Positions 1 through 12,010 of a DNA stretch of 64,000 bases are shown piece after piece. The number at the start of each line of letters is the position of its first letter. The stretch's first letter is position 1. Under the pieces are notes generated by a model. It made no database searches. It was given only the letters and a program-made list of their open reading frames with translations, and was not told the DNA's origin. Origin of the DNA: Corticium candelabrum. Its lineage: Eukaryota; Porifera; Homoscleromorpha; Homosclerophorida; Plakinidae. Location: positions 524,001 to 588,000 of the forward strand of contig NC_085094.1 of assembly GCF_963422355.1 (NCBI RefSeq). Direction: 5' to 3'. A program made the translations under genes and the position numbers.

Positions 1-1330
1 ATGAAACAATGCTGTCAAGCAAATCTGATGATGGAAAAGCCAAAGAGGTTCTATCTGAGCCAGTATTAGTAGATTGCCACATATACAGGATTTTGTTTTC
101 TATATACGAGATGATAGGTTTATGGGCTTTGTATGGGCAATCAGCCGGCTCTTGAGAGTTCTTTAGACAAGATACACTCTAATTTTGTGTGATGCTGTGT
201 TCTAGCTTGCAGCTCTAGAGTGTGCAGAAACTGTATATCCAAATATGTGCTTTAGTTCGAATCTCTACAGGGTCGTCCAGGCCATTTCCATGCATTGACA
301 TGGCTTCTAGTGGAGGAATCGTGCTTCAATGACAACAGAAGCATGCACGGCAGATGTCCTGTCACGAGTTCTAATCAAAAACACAAAAAGGATCCAGAAA
401 TGCTCACTGATATGATGTGGAAGTGTCCATAAGCTGATTACCTATTTCAAACGTGCTTTTGATTAAAGCTTTATACGTATTTAGAAGGAACATGAATTCG
501 ACATGCGGAATTTCAAGATGAGAGCGTCCACACTGCAGTCCGAGGGCAATCGCGACCCTGTTCTTTTAGTGGAAAAGGTCCTTCAACTGAAATCCTACCA
601 TAAAACCTATAAATATCAGTGACACATTTCGCCATGACACACAAAACCCAAACAAGCAGAGGAAATAACATTTCATGTGTGCATTCGAAATGCATGCAAG
701 CATATGGCTTGGTACATTATAACGTACATACCGTTTCAACAATACAATTACACAAACAAAATAACTGTAAGTCCAATTAAGAGGACAAAGTTTCTCGCCC
801 CTTCACCCTCTGGGGAAACCCTGAGTATCGCATCAGAAATGTCAGTTTCACACAAAGCCAGACTAAAGTGAAGCAATAAAATACCACAATATGTCTTGGC
901 TCTTCCAGTAACTGGGTAGTAGACAATTAGCCTTATAGCACTACGTAAAACAACAAAAAAAGCAAACAAGAAAAAGAAGAGAAAAACAAAATGACCATTT
1001 TCTCATTTCATAAAACAAGTTCACAACACTGAATTAATCAATTTCTAAAGGTCTGGATATCTAACCAAACCTTAAACAACAACAACACATTCATCAAATG
1101 ACAGGATGTTGATGACTTGCAAATAACCCTAAGGCCATGTTTTCACTTGTGCCTAATCCGATTTAACAAGTGGATTAAGCTAAATTGGTTTCAGAAATTG
1201 ACCTGTTTCCGCCTGCACTAAACCAGCTATATTTTAAACCTAAACGATTTCTTAGACCTACTTCAAAGTAGGTTTAGCAAAGTGGTTTAGGTTTAATTAA
1301 CTGTCACGTCACAGTCCAACAGACTCATCA
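1..1330. other. AT-rich DNA, no gene recognised
   Basis: No exon with convincing splice sites or protein similarity was seen. About 60 bases near 655-720 resemble 54,425-54,490, so part of this is a dispersed repeat. A segment starting near 1,131 (TAA then GGCCATGTTTTCAC) resembles the left ends of the TWA-duplicating MITEs elsewhere in the window, but its right end is not visible; it may have been cut off by the LINE that follows. The missing downstream AP1M1 exons could lie here or beyond the left edge, but none was found. Confidence 0.4.
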
Positions 1331-2337
1331 AGTTGGCCTTTATGCTGATGATACTTGTCTATATACCTCTAGAAAAACGTTTCAAAGTGTTATTGCTACA
1401 CTCCAGCTTGACTTGAATCGTCTCTCCAACTGGTTCACAAACAACTTGATGAGTCTTAACTGTAAGAAACGGAGTTAGTTCTATTCAACAAGTTTAGGAA
1501 CAAACAACAATCTATGCCCAGTAAACTATCGACAGGAGGCCATACAATACAGCCTGTTGGACAGGCCAAATATCTTGGCATTATATTCGACTGCAATTTA
1601 ACCTGGCGTCCTCAACTTGATGCAGTTGCAAAGAAAGTGTCTAGGAAAATTGGTATTCTACGACGCATCGGTAGGAACCTTAACACAGCTGCCAGGTCTG
1701 CGTTTGTTCGTTCAGTCATGTTCCCTGACCTTGACTACTGTGCACCGGTGTGGAGCATTGGGACAAACTCTTGCTGACCGCCTCTCTCGACTTGAAAAGA
1801 GGGCAGTTCGTGCTGTAGCTGGTCTCTCTTTTCGTGAACCAATGGGGAACCTAACTCTCCTCTACTCTCGACACAACCTCTTGCCTATACAGGTGCGTCG
1901 TGGCATTCAATTGGCCAGTCTTGTTCATCGCTGTCTTTACGGATCAGCCCCTAAAGATGTGAGCGTGCGCTTCAACTCTGTTAACGCCTCTAACCGAGTG
2001 ATTACGAGACTCACAAGATCAGGACTAATAATTTCAGCAGCCAGAACTTCAGCTCTCCAAAGGACCTCGTTCTACCGTGGGCAGATACTCTGGAACTCAC
2101 TGCCGGCCCAAATTCGGTCGATGTCAAAAATATCTTTATTTAAATCTCTGGTAGAAGAACATCTTCTACGGACATTGTCGCTGTAGAATTGATACTTGTA
2201 AATTGTATTGTCTATTTATTGTAAATATCTATGTCTGCTGTTTTATGGGGGAGTTGTTTTTACTTTTTTACATTTGCACGGTGCCTGGAAGACCGACTCT
2301 AGTAGTTGAAGGTTATTCCGTGGATAAATAAAGCTTC

Positions 2338-2401
<64 letters not shown>

Positions 2402-2402
2402 G
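1331..2402 (+). mobile_element. LINE (jockey/CR1-L2-like) reverse transcriptase 3' fragment
   Basis: This is the 3' end of a non-LTR retrotransposon, truncated at its 5' side. The catalytic reverse transcriptase motif LYADDT is encoded at about 1,338-1,355, followed by the palm/thumb region (DLNRLSNWF, then KYLGIIFDCNLTWRPQL). The LINE C-terminal segment, including LWNSLPAQIR and a final FKSLVEEHL, ends at the stop codon at 2,186. A stop after CKKRS near 1,476 and frame changes near 1,500-1,520 and 1,770 break the ORF, so the copy is dead. The 3' UTR runs into GGATAAATAAAGCTTCTTC and then a (CAT)n tail, the usual simple-repeat tail of CR1/L2-type LINEs. Clade assignment is by appearance only. 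Confidence 0.85.
2337..2401. repeat. (ATC)n microsatellite tail
   Basis: About 21 uninterrupted ATC/CAT units directly abut the 3' UTR of the LINE, so this is best read as that element's simple-repeat tail. The poly-Asp frame on the other strand is an artefact. Confidence 0.95.
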
Positions 2403-2992
2403 TAGCGCGCTTGTTTAGATGGCTTCTGACAACTGTTTTGATGATATTGAATATTTTGCTGGGATAGGGGTCGTTAACTAAGCGAAAAAAATCAGCAGCT
2501 ACAAAGAGAGAGAAGACATTGTCATTGGTCATCGTCATGCAAATTCCTACTAGCAGATGCTGAATCATTTACAACCAAGAGTTGCTCTGACTCGGCGACA
2601 GAACAACCCAATACTTCAAAATAACGCACTCCTAGAAGATTTGTTTTGCACATCTCGGATGTGCAAGTTCCTAGTGGGAACAGTCACTTTCTTGGTTTTA
2701 AACGCGCTTAAGCTAGGTAAACTAGATTAATTAAGGTGCAACTAAAGTAGAAACAAAGCCTAAGGTAGCGTCCCTGAATGCAGCTGAACCCTGTCACTGA
2801 CTGCAAAAAAACTACTGTAGTCGTGATGAACGTAATAGCATGTTTAATGTACTTGTACAACAAGTTACAAGACATTGCATGATCGAGCTCACAGTCCACA
2901 ACCGATTTCGGCACACAGCTCTAGTTATGAAGTCATGAGGGAGATTGTGTATTCACATCCAATCACTAATATACTGTAAGCAAACGACGTAC

Positions 2993-3276
2993 TGTAGAGG
3001 TTGTTATATTTGATGTACACGAAGGTGACTTTTTCAGTGACGAGAATCGGTGACGTTACGCCTTCATCCTCACGGTCCATTACAAGAGGAAGAAATTTAT
3101 CAATAACATCCATATCGGCATCACCGCGGTAATTCCTTGAGATGAGAACCTGCAATAAATATTGAGGATCAGTTATTCACCTAGGAGAGCTAAAACTAAC
3201 GTGAACCCTCGAAAGGAGCACCACTGTAGAATACCTTTCCTTTCAAATCCAGAACAAAAACTGCAGAAGCGGGCAT
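2993..3276 (-). CDS. AP1M1: AP-1 complex subunit mu, exons 1-2 (partial gene)
   Basis: Medium (mu) chain of the clathrin adaptor AP-1, which recruits cargo with tyrosine-based signals at the trans-Golgi network and endosomes. Exon 1 is 3,235-3,276, encoding MPASAVFVLDLKGK from the ATG at 3,276 and ending at AAG|GTATTC. Exon 2 is 2,993-3,149 (acceptor TTGCAG, phase 0; donor GTACGT, phase 1), encoding VLISRNYRGDADMDVIDKFL and onward to YIKYNNLY. This matches the start of the N-terminal longin-like domain of AP-1 mu (VLI.RNYRGDVDM...F.P...) far better than AP-2 mu, whose second segment reads VLISRVYRDD. Only about 66 residues of a roughly 420-residue protein are present. No following exon was found down to position 1, so the gene probably continues off the left edge across the LINE insertion. 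Confidence 0.9.
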
Positions 3277-3399
3277 TGTTGCTACTTACCTACGATGTAC
3301 AGAGAATATTAGAATAGAATAGCAACGCAAACCTGGTAAAAATCCCGGATTGACACATCCCGGATATTTCTATATTGTTTGATCTAGTTCCATAATTTT
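3277..3399. promoter_or_regulatory. Short divergent promoter region
   Basis: Only 123 bp separate the AP1M1 start codon (minus) from the start of the next ORF (plus), so both 5' UTRs and core promoters must lie here or overlap neighbouring exons. No TATA box was identified with confidence. The role is inferred from spacing and orientation only. Confidence 0.5.
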
Positions 3400-3712
3400 A
3401 TGGCTGCATCTTTCGGGCATTTGGAAAATTTGGGAATAAAGCGCAAGCGATCAACAGTTGACGACGAAATGGAACATGAAGTTTTTGATATGCAGAACAG
3501 AGTAGAATCAACTTCCAAGATGTTCCTCAGTTTGAGTTCGTCAAGAGGGACTTATCAATCCGTTGAATATAAGATTGGCAAAGAGACTATGTACTTACCA
3601 ATTACAGATGGTGAAGTGATGGTTAACGTTCAAAGCATTGATCAGCTAACGTGCGAGAAAGGAACTTTTTTCATGGGAGATGAGAATTCCAAATATGTGG
3701 GTTCGACAGCAG
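3400..3712 (+). CDS. First exon of an unidentified gene
   Basis: ATG at 3,400 opens a 104-codon frame (MAASFGHLENLGIKRKR...) ending at a good donor, GACAGCAG|GTATGC, in phase 1. The N-terminal part is basic (KRKR, a possible nuclear localisation signal), followed by an acidic/Glu-rich segment and a Ser-rich stretch. I do not recognise the family. Downstream plus-strand segments at 5,825-5,988 and 6,964-7,038 look like further exons, but the phases do not link them unambiguously. Head-to-head arrangement with AP1M1 and composition unlike the surrounding repeats support a real gene. Confidence 0.6.
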
Positions 3713-3748
3713 GTATGCTGTTATTCATGTGAACCCACATACTCTAGG

Positions 3749-3776
3749 CAGAGCCGTATATAGAGATACGGCTCTG
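3749..3776. mobile_element. 28-bp hAT-like terminal-repeat remnant with 8-bp duplication
   Basis: The hairpin CAGAGCCGTAT...ATACGGCTCTG is flanked by perfect 8-bp repeats ACTCTAGG (3,741-3,748 and 3,777-3,784). An 8-bp target duplication and ends beginning CAG are typical of hAT elements. Almost the whole interior is missing, so this is either a minimal MITE or an internal-deletion/excision remnant. Confidence 0.6.
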
Positions 3777-3786
3777 ACTCTAGGCC

Positions 3787-3895
3787 TAGTCTCGCGTAGG
3801 CAGACCCTTCCAGCCTACATCTTTCCGGCGTACTGTACCTATACATGTGGCGTACATGTACGCGTAGGCGGGAAGGGTCTGGCTACGCGAGACTA
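3787..3895. mobile_element. TAGTCTCGCG foldback MITE with 9-bp target duplication
   Basis: The 109-bp element starts TAGTCTCGCGTAGGCAGACC and ends with the inverse, GGTCTGGCTACGCGAGACTA. It is flanked by perfect 9-bp repeats CTCTAGGCC (3,778-3,786 and 3,896-3,904). The same termini bound the large foldback element at 56,708-57,577, also with a 9-bp duplication. A 9-bp duplication suggests a Mutator-like superfamily; no transposase is present. Confidence 0.85.
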
Positions 3896-3904
3896 CTCTA
3901 GGCC

Positions 3905-5824
3905 TACATGTATACATACATACCTGATTTGCTAGGATAGCTAGCTCTTTCAATGCATGGTAACTCTCTGTTTGTGCAATTAATTAATTTATTAATTGTA
4001 TGTTCATAGATCGATTCTTTATAGACATTTACTGTTGACTGAAACAGAAATTTGTAGAATATATTCCTGCTGTTGCCAGGCACTAAACTTTATACTCATC
4101 TGCTAAGAACATGTTGATCTTGCCATGTTGACTACTGATTTTCATATCAGACAATATATAGATGCATAATGATCATCACAACAGTTCGTGCACGTTATAT
4201 GATGGACATATGTTATCAGTGCTTTGCTTGCGAAGAGGTAATTTATACTTTGTACAAATCACCCTGTAAAAATTTCTGCAAGAAATCTCTTTTATAATTA
4301 ACAAGCATAATGCATCATCCAGTCGAGTAGTTCACAATTGATTAATTAACTTAATTCTAACTTATTTCTAATATCCTGTTGTTCATCTAGCAAGCTGGAT
4401 GTCGCTTTGTTGCTAGCTAGTAAACTGAGAATGTGATGAATAGTGAAGTTCACAACCTCATTTGTAGCTCCAAGTTGTTTGGTCAAATGCCACCATTTTG
4501 AAATGTACAAGAGATTCTAAATGTGACGTCAATAGAAGATTAGGAAGTGCACAAGCATTGGTGCTTGTACCTATTAACATGATATTGTTTAGACAATTAA
4601 TTATGTACAGAACCATTAAAACAGATTATATGAGGTGTTTCCTTGGTTTGTTCTCTTTTATATTGGTTGCGGCTAATCAGTATTCACTATTTTGATAGTT
4701 GAATGTGCTTTTCAAGCAGTGCTGGGGTTGATTCAAGAAAGCACTGAATATATTTTATCATGGAGTTGCGGGTATTATATCAGGTGAAATAGTGGAACTA
4801 CTATGGAACTACTGTTACTCTGTATATTTCACATTTGTTAAAATAAAAAAATTCAGATTTTTTATGTTAAACTCCCATGTTGAAGGGTGGACATGTCCTG
4901 TAGATTTAATTTATCTGTAATGAAAAAGAAGAACAAAGAAAACATAATTCATGCAGTTACACTCTTAATAATATTGATGGTCATTTTTGTTGTTTTGCAG
5001 ACAGCAAAAGCTAAAGTACTATAAATAGACCGAGCCTTACACTTAACTTACTATTTAATTATGGTGTTTTAGAGGAGGTACTGTACCCTTGTTTAGAGCT
5101 TGTCTGGAGGTGTCCAAATCTGGCCAAGTAGCAATTTATTAATTCTTACGAAAACAGTTTCATTTGTGGAAAGAATGTTACATTTTGGTTTCCAGTGGAA
5201 TAATATCACAAATGATAAACCTTGTTGTTACTGCATGTCATGCACAAAAGGTGCATGGACTTAGCATGTACATGTTTACATAGACATACAAGTTTACTAC
5301 ATTGACTACTTTATTACAACTGATTGGTGTGAAATATATGTAGTTGCACATGTACAGTGATATTAAAAGTGGTTTATACTAAATTGTCATGTGGTTTGAT
5401 TGGGTTACTCTGACAGAACATTTCTTTGCTCTTAAACGTGTTTGGTTGTTTTGGCTTTCAGATAAGCTGTTTATTGGATGTTTGTTGATGAACATCATTT
5501 TATTATTTGCTACGCGTACTATACATAATTTATAATTACCAGCGATGTTTGGATATTTTCATTTTGAAGGATATAATCATATTGGCACATAGACCAGGGT
5601 CTTTTGGTAGTGGCAGCACAACTGTAAACAGTATTGCCAATTGTCTTCTGGTGATGGGTAAGTTTGAACATGTTTTGTGCTTGCTGTAGAACCAAGAAAT
5701 GTTTGGTTGCATTTATGTAGCAATGCAAAACTACCTAAATTTTTAAGTGCTTCTGAAATTTTTGTGTATATGGATGTATAGTCTTGATCATATCTTGTCA
5801 TGTCCCAATGGAGCATTCTATTAG
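3905..5824. other. Intronic/intergenic DNA, no clear feature
   Basis: AT-rich sequence downstream of the exon at 3,400. A possible small exon at about 5,535-5,656 (acceptor ACCAG, donor GGTAAGTTT, frame containing AHRPGSFGSGSTTV) was seen but does not join in phase to its neighbours. Nothing else was supported. Confidence 0.35.
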
Positions 5825-5988
5825 GCACAACGAATATTGCAAGATTTCTTTGCTGGACTTATAGACAAATTTATGATGTTAGGATTAGCGGAACCACAAA
5901 TGCAACTGCCAATGGAAGAAATCTTAGCAACTAGAATAGTTTTAAGCTGCATGAACAAACATGCATTCACTTATTCAGTACTGAGTAG
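5825..5988 (+). CDS. Candidate exon of the unidentified plus-strand gene
   Basis: A segment bounded by an acceptor (CTATTAG) and a donor (GAGTAG|GTATGTG) is open in phase 0 and encodes a helical, leucine-rich stretch beginning AQRILQDFFAGLIDKFMMLG and containing EEILATRIVLSC. Its composition is that of a real protein rather than AT-rich noise. The protein family is not recognised, and the phase of the exon at 3,400-3,712 (phase 1) requires at least one more exon between them. Confidence 0.4.
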
Positions 5989-6963
5989 GTATGTGTCAGT
6001 GACTTGAAGGGCTATAACAAGTGGAAAAACAGCAAAACCGGGTTCTGATACTGAGCAGCAACCTTGAATATATGCATTTCTGGTTTGAAGTGATTAAATA
6101 CTCCAAGAGCATAAGCTGATTTGCACTGGAAACCATGTAAATAGTCATTATCTCTGTACACCTGGAGCTGCAACATGTGTATTGGTACTATTTTGACAAA
6201 TGGCTTCTCTTTACCAACTCACCAACTATTGAGAATTTACATATCATTGAAGGTCTCTTGGGACTAACTCCCCAATATCTTTAACACCAAATTTGTTTTC
6301 AAGTTTTAAGTTGTGGAGCAAATAGTAATGTGGTAGTTCCGGGCTAGTGGTGCAGACAGAAGCGAATGGCATCCAGGTTGGGGGGCTAACCTCAATGTGC
6401 GGTAACGGCATTGTCTAACTTGAATGTAACCTCTCTTCACTGAGTGTCGCACATGCACATTGCACTAACGTCATTTTTTAGGTATACTAATTTTGTCATT
6501 GCATATACTAGCTTTTGCGCTGTCATCTCTTGGAGCTCCTCGTTTTCTTCCATTTGTTGCTTCTTTTCGTCTTGACCTATTTTATCTACATGTGTATAAT
6601 GACCATAGGCTGCTGACTGGGGGAATGGCCCTGTAGCCTCCATGGCCTCCGTGGTTCCTACGTACGCCTATGAGTGCAGCTACTGCATGTTGTAGTGGTT
6701 TTTCACATGGTGTGGCTTCGCTGGTGTCTGCTCTCATGGGTTGGCATTTAAACAGTGACTGTTGCACATTGAGTTTACTACAAGAATTTTCTGTGAAGTG
6801 GATGCAAGCAATGGAATGCTGAATATGAAAATTTGTAGTATATTTCCATTAATAGTTTAATCAACTAAATTTAATTCTGAATCAAGTTTTGGCGTAGATT
6901 CAATTAAGTTGTCAGTAGCAGCACTGCATGCATGGATATTTTAGTTTACATGGTATTTTCCAG

Positions 6964-7038
6964 AGCATTCGTAGTGCCGCTAATAGATTACTGGAAATCT
7001 GTATACGTCATAGCATTCCAAGTGGTCCAGACTTCTAG
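6964..7038 (+). CDS. Candidate last exon of the unidentified plus-strand gene
   Basis: After the acceptor GGTATTTTCCAG an open frame in phase 0 encodes SIRSAANRLLEICIRHSIPS... and stops at TAG (7,036-7,038). A second frame over the same bases also stays open for about 70 codons (RAFVVPLIDYW...), so the choice is uncertain. The phase-0 reading is hydrophilic and ends like a normal protein C-terminus, which is why it is preferred. Confidence 0.3.
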   Translation, partial: SIRSAANRLLEICIRHSIPSGPDF

Positions 7039-7039
7039 A

Positions 7040-8373
7040 ACACCTAAAGCTTGGATAGCTTCAAAAAGTTTCAGTTTGCTAGACCACTGCACCCTCTTTT
7101 GTATGCATCATTGGTTATTTCAATATGATCCAGGTGGTCCAGGGTATATTCTACTTAGTAGTGAGGACAAGGTTAGCTAGACTGCAATTTGTATGCTCCC
7201 TTAAATTACTAGTGTTTCCAATGAGACAGTATGAAGAAAGGGTATATGTAAGGGTAAGACACAGTAATATTAAAGGTTGACAAGTACCATTTGAATACTG
7301 AACCAATTTCTCAAGAAATTGACTAATTATGTTTTCAATTATCTGCCTGTTAGTGCCAACCTATGATTTCTACTTACTGTATTAAGGAATTATCATATTA
7401 GAGGGCTTCTGCCAGTGTCAATGGCTTAGCCAATCTAGTGTACATTTTGGTGGTATTTAATATGAACATCAACTAAAAGAGGTAATATCAACTTGCACAT
7501 ATTACGTAAAATTTTATTAATAAGGTTTTTCATTTTGTGTGCTATATATACATGGTCTGCTTGACAGCATAGACAGTAGGATACCATAATTGTATCTTTG
7601 TTAATGATTGCAAAAGCCAAAAATGCAGTCAGCCTATCATTGAAGAATGTCAGTGCAGTCAATATACAATGTCATGTGGTGATTCCAAGTCACACTATTC
7701 CATCAATTTCTGTTTACAAGTAGGGTAATGGGTATAATTTCAGGTGGGCAACGCCCAACAATTTTGGAGGTACCGGTCTCCTCCATAGCTATGCCACTGC
7801 TAGTGTCAAATGTATGAAGCATGCTATAGCTTGATTTCTGCATTGTCTTGGTTGTTTACCGGTGTTGGCTTGCCCTATTATAATTAACGCTGTGTTGAAC
7901 AGGAAATGTACTGAACTTTTGGAAATACAGTGACCAGAGAGGTAAACTGATTATTTTGCAGTCCTTCTTGTTTACGACGGTAGAGGTATAATTTTACTGC
8001 AGTAGTTGGTGTAGACGATTCACTAACATTTCAATGTTTGCAGGAGTTCAGCAGGGTTGTCAAACACTTGGAGTCAGTATAGTATGTCATAACTCTCTTC
8101 AACCACTAGAGATTATCTTGTCATTATAATTAACTTTGGAGACTTATCAATATAAGCAAAGGTAACAACACAACGCAAACTACTCTAAGTGTTCAATGGA
8201 ACAAATTAAGTCCTCTAACAAAAACCGCTGTATTTGCTTGTGTAAATTATTATTATTAAGGGTTGTGTTATGTACAGTAGCTGAGCGAGATGCTATTATG
8301 TTCAGTGTCTACTAGACTTAGCCCAATAAGCAAGACTTTCTACAACTAATGTAATAAAAAGAGCAACCACATA
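7040..8373. other. No gene recognised
   Basis: AT-rich intergenic DNA. No ORF with splice support or recognisable similarity, no microsatellite of note. Confidence 0.4.
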
Positions 8374-8601
8374 TCAAGACTTCATCACCTTGTTTCGAAT
8401 ATTTCTCTTCAACTCCTGCCTCTGCAGCTGATCCAGGATTTGAGATTGCATGTTTACTGTGATCCTAAGACCTCGGTTTCCACAACCTAGTAGATGATCT
8501 CCAAAGACATCAAGAATGTGTGCACAAGAACACAGAGCAACATTGTGTAAGAAATACTCAAATAGCAAGCTCGAATTCCTCTTTAGACATGGATAAGCCA
8601 A
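8374..8601 (-). mobile_element. Fragment of a retrotransposon zinc-knuckle region
   Basis: The minus frame encodes CSCAHILDVFGDHLLGCG, which resembles the CxC...GDHLLxC zinc knuckle that precedes the restriction-like endonuclease domain of R2-type non-LTR retrotransposons. The sequence degenerates after LGCGNRGLRI. It lies just downstream of the bora stop codon. It is related in type to, but clearly distinct in sequence from, the copies at 41.9-45.2 kb. Confidence 0.55.
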
Positions 8602-8754
8602 GTTAATTTAGATTCAAATTCCAATGTCTTCAGAGTGTCCAACAAAGATAGAAATCATTGGTTCTGATATATAGTTCCAAATTAGAAATCTAACCTAGTG
8701 AAACCATGCAGAGTCAAGTCTTGGAGTACATATAACCGCCACAACAAAATTAGC

Positions 8755-8756
<2 letters not shown>

Positions 8757-8816
<60 letters not shown>
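8757..8816. repeat. (TG)n microsatellite
   Basis: About 29 perfect TG units. Poly-Val/Cys and poly-His/Thr frames over it are artefacts. Confidence 0.98.
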
Positions 8817-8817
<1 letters not shown>

Positions 8818-9405
8818 ATAAGTATTATCAGAATGCAGCTGTCATATATATATGCTCCTCTCACTGGAGCATGGCACTGGGCAACCCCAAACCTTAATGG
8901 ACTCTACCCAATAAATTGTAATTATGCAATCCAAAAAGTAATGGCTCTTTCATTTATTTAAAAGTTATTTTGCATACTTGTTACTGACAGTAACCCCTCT
9001 GTAATTTGATGAGTTAGATAATTTAAATTAGAAGAATTTGAAGTTATTAAAATGTGACTACTACTACATTGATATTCATACTCTTGATTTGCATCTTTAT
9101 TCAGAAACAAGCTGGTCCTTGAGAAACAGGTTGTCTCTAGATGGTATTGTGACATCTCAAAGGGGATAAAGCCTGGAGCTACATTACCCTGTGTTGATTG
9201 ATTGTGCACGTACTCCACAATAATAATTCCATGCCAGTAGATAGATCTCATGCAAATACTAATTAGGAGTTTAACCGAGCTCAATGTTCATGTGTGCCTA
9301 TACAATTGAGCTGCTCATGTACATTACAAGTTACAACCACTGAAATTCAGAATTTGAAAGCACAGAAATTACAGCAAGTAGCTCTAGGCTCTGTTCTGCC
9401 TTTTT

Positions 9406-9647
9406 TCAAGTGCTGTTTATTTCAGATAGAATAGATTTAGGCTTGTAAACAAATCTATCCCACTGCAGCAATTCATCGCTCCATTCGTGAAGCTTTTCTG
9501 CTAATTGGTCTTTGCTACTTCCATCTTCACACCTTTGATTTTCCAAAGAGAATTTTCCTTTGGTACTATGACACTGCTTAAAATGCTTTAAACATTGAGA
9601 CGATTCTTTGCTTGAAACTTGTGAATTGCCGCACAAACTACCAGTAT
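9406..9647 (-). CDS. BORA: Bora, exon 10 (last coding exon)
   Basis: The acceptor TTGTTCTAG precedes a phase-1 frame starting (G)AT ACT GGT and running 80 codons to TGA at 9,406-9,408, ending PKSILSEINST. Phase 1 agrees with the donor of exon 9. The C-terminal part of Bora is poorly conserved between phyla, so homology alone would not identify this exon; assignment rests on strand, phase and the open frame. It is rich in Ser, Lys and Glu, in keeping with the disordered tail of Bora. Confidence 0.65.
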
Positions 9648-9969
9648 CTAGAACAAGCAAAGACAGACATAAACTACTCTGTTTCATGACAATTTCACAA
9701 CAGCCAAAAACTACAATGATTGTTACCCATTACTAAACTCTAGGTTTAATTAATTAGTTATAATAAGATTAAATACTATTATAACTTAAATAAGCATTTG
9801 GCAACAGACAAAGTAAAGACCCTCAAGCATAGTGTTGCACTCCTGAAAAAGATTGCAGTCCAATTCCATAACAGAAAAACACTTCGCTTTACTGTAAAAA
9901 ATTCCTTCACAAGTGCTAAGTTGCGTAGTAAGAAATACACGTCAGTTCATGACAGACACAACAAATGTT

Positions 9970-9972
<3 letters not shown>

Positions 9973-10034
<62 letters not shown>
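9973..10034. repeat. (TG)n microsatellite
   Basis: About 31 TG units, ending just before the 5' end of the tRNA-derived SINE. Confidence 0.97.
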
Positions 10035-10043
<9 letters not shown>

Positions 10044-10054
10044 TGTGCATGTGT

Positions 10055-10369
10055 GGCAATAGCTCAGTTGGTTAGAGAGTTATGTTACAGTAATTACATC
10101 CGGGACCCAACATGATCGCAAGTTCAAGTCATAGTGATGGTGAGCTATGGCATAATTTCTTGAGCAAGAAACTCACACACACAACTGTCTCTCTCGACCC
10201 AGGAGAATAAATGAGTACCTGGTCATTGACAAGCGGGTGGTCGCCCGACTTCAACAAAGTCCATCAGCCACTGGGATCCCAGTGGGACTTCGAGTCTCCA
10301 CACCTCGGTTGGCGTTGGAGTTGATGCTCCTACGAGTACCTAGCCAGGCTCCAGGAGACTGATTTGCAC
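10055..10369 (+). mobile_element. tRNA-derived SINE
   Basis: A pol III internal promoter is visible: box A TAGCTCAGTTGG at 10,060-10,071 matches the tRNA consensus exactly, and the box-B-like GTTCAAGTC lies at 10,122-10,130, about 50 bp downstream. A non-tRNA body follows, including CTTGAGCAAGAAACTCACAC and ATAAATGAGTACCTGGTC, a type of central segment found in many aquatic-animal SINEs, and a 3' unique part. The element ends in a very long (TG)n tract. It lies in bora intron 9. The tRNA head cannot fold into a clean cloverleaf, so it is not a functional tRNA. Confidence 0.8.
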
Positions 10370-10917
<548 letters not shown>

Positions 10918-12010
10918 CAACCCATAGTGGGCATGGCAGATTCAAGGTTCAAGGTGCGTGTGCTTTGCCATCACAATTATTGGTTTGTCTTGCACTTGTT
11001 ATAACTAAACTATAACCAAATTTAAAATCTACTCAACATATCATAAAGCAATCATCTGATTTAGTATGGAATTTCATTACTCATTCATTCAACAGCGGTT
11101 AATTAATTAATATTAATTTGCTTTCAATAGTTGGTGGTGTGTATTTGCACTGATTTCTTTAATTAATGGTCCTCGTGAACACATGGCACTATTGCCGAAT
11201 AACCATGTTGACACCAGTCTTCCTATCTGCTTAAACACTCATTATGTAGCAGGTCGATCTACAACTTCCATAAGTAGATATCCTTGCCATAGCAGTGTGT
11301 AATGACTAGAAATCACTCCCTCCATTACAGTTGAAAAATCCCATACTCACACTCCCAATTGTAACAATTTGCATATTGGGTTGCTACAAACAGAACTTGC
11401 AGCAATGCAGTTAACAAGCAACCATAAATGACAACAGACGTAATTGACTCTTGGTCAAAAAGAAGCTGAAAATAATATAAGTAATGATTTGCAGTCACAG
11501 CTCATCATAATCATCCACATCTTATGCTGACTATATTTTCTAACAGAATGTGACTTATAATAACACAGCAAACAGCTAGATGAGACAGTTGTAATTAACA
11601 GATGGTTATCACAATTCAGAAGTAGATTATTGACAGTATGTTGAGCTCACTGATGCTTATTGCAGTTGAACCTTCTGGACTTAGTCAGAGCACAACTATG
11701 GTAATACAGGCAGACAATAAAATGATAATAAAATGTTTCTGATTCCATGTTGTAGCCATGTCATAGACAACAATTCTTTTGCTATTTACGTGTTTCACAA
11801 CTGTCAGAAAGTACAAAGTCAGGCATTCAGAATTATTCTAATACCTGCCATAAAACTCTGTGATTGTCCACTCTGTCATTAAGACTCCTGACTCCAGTCA
11901 ATCCTATCTAATGCATGTCTACTGCTAAGCTATAGTAAATACATAAACCCAACTTGATCCTAAACGCTTCAGTCATTACAGTAGTGTTTATTTACTTTAA
12001 GCAAACTCAC
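10918..12010. other. Rest of bora intron 9, no feature recognised
   Basis: AT-rich intronic DNA between the TG tract and exon 9. No further coding or repeat structure could be supported. Confidence 0.4.

Noticed and set aside
748-969. Minus ORF with SPEGEGARNF considered as a downstream AP1M1 exon
   Set aside because: Superficial similarity to PPDGEF only; flanking residues do not match the adaptin C-terminal domain and no splice sites fit.
2299-2568. Poly-Asp protein on the minus strand
   Set aside because: Translation of the (ATC)n tail of the LINE.
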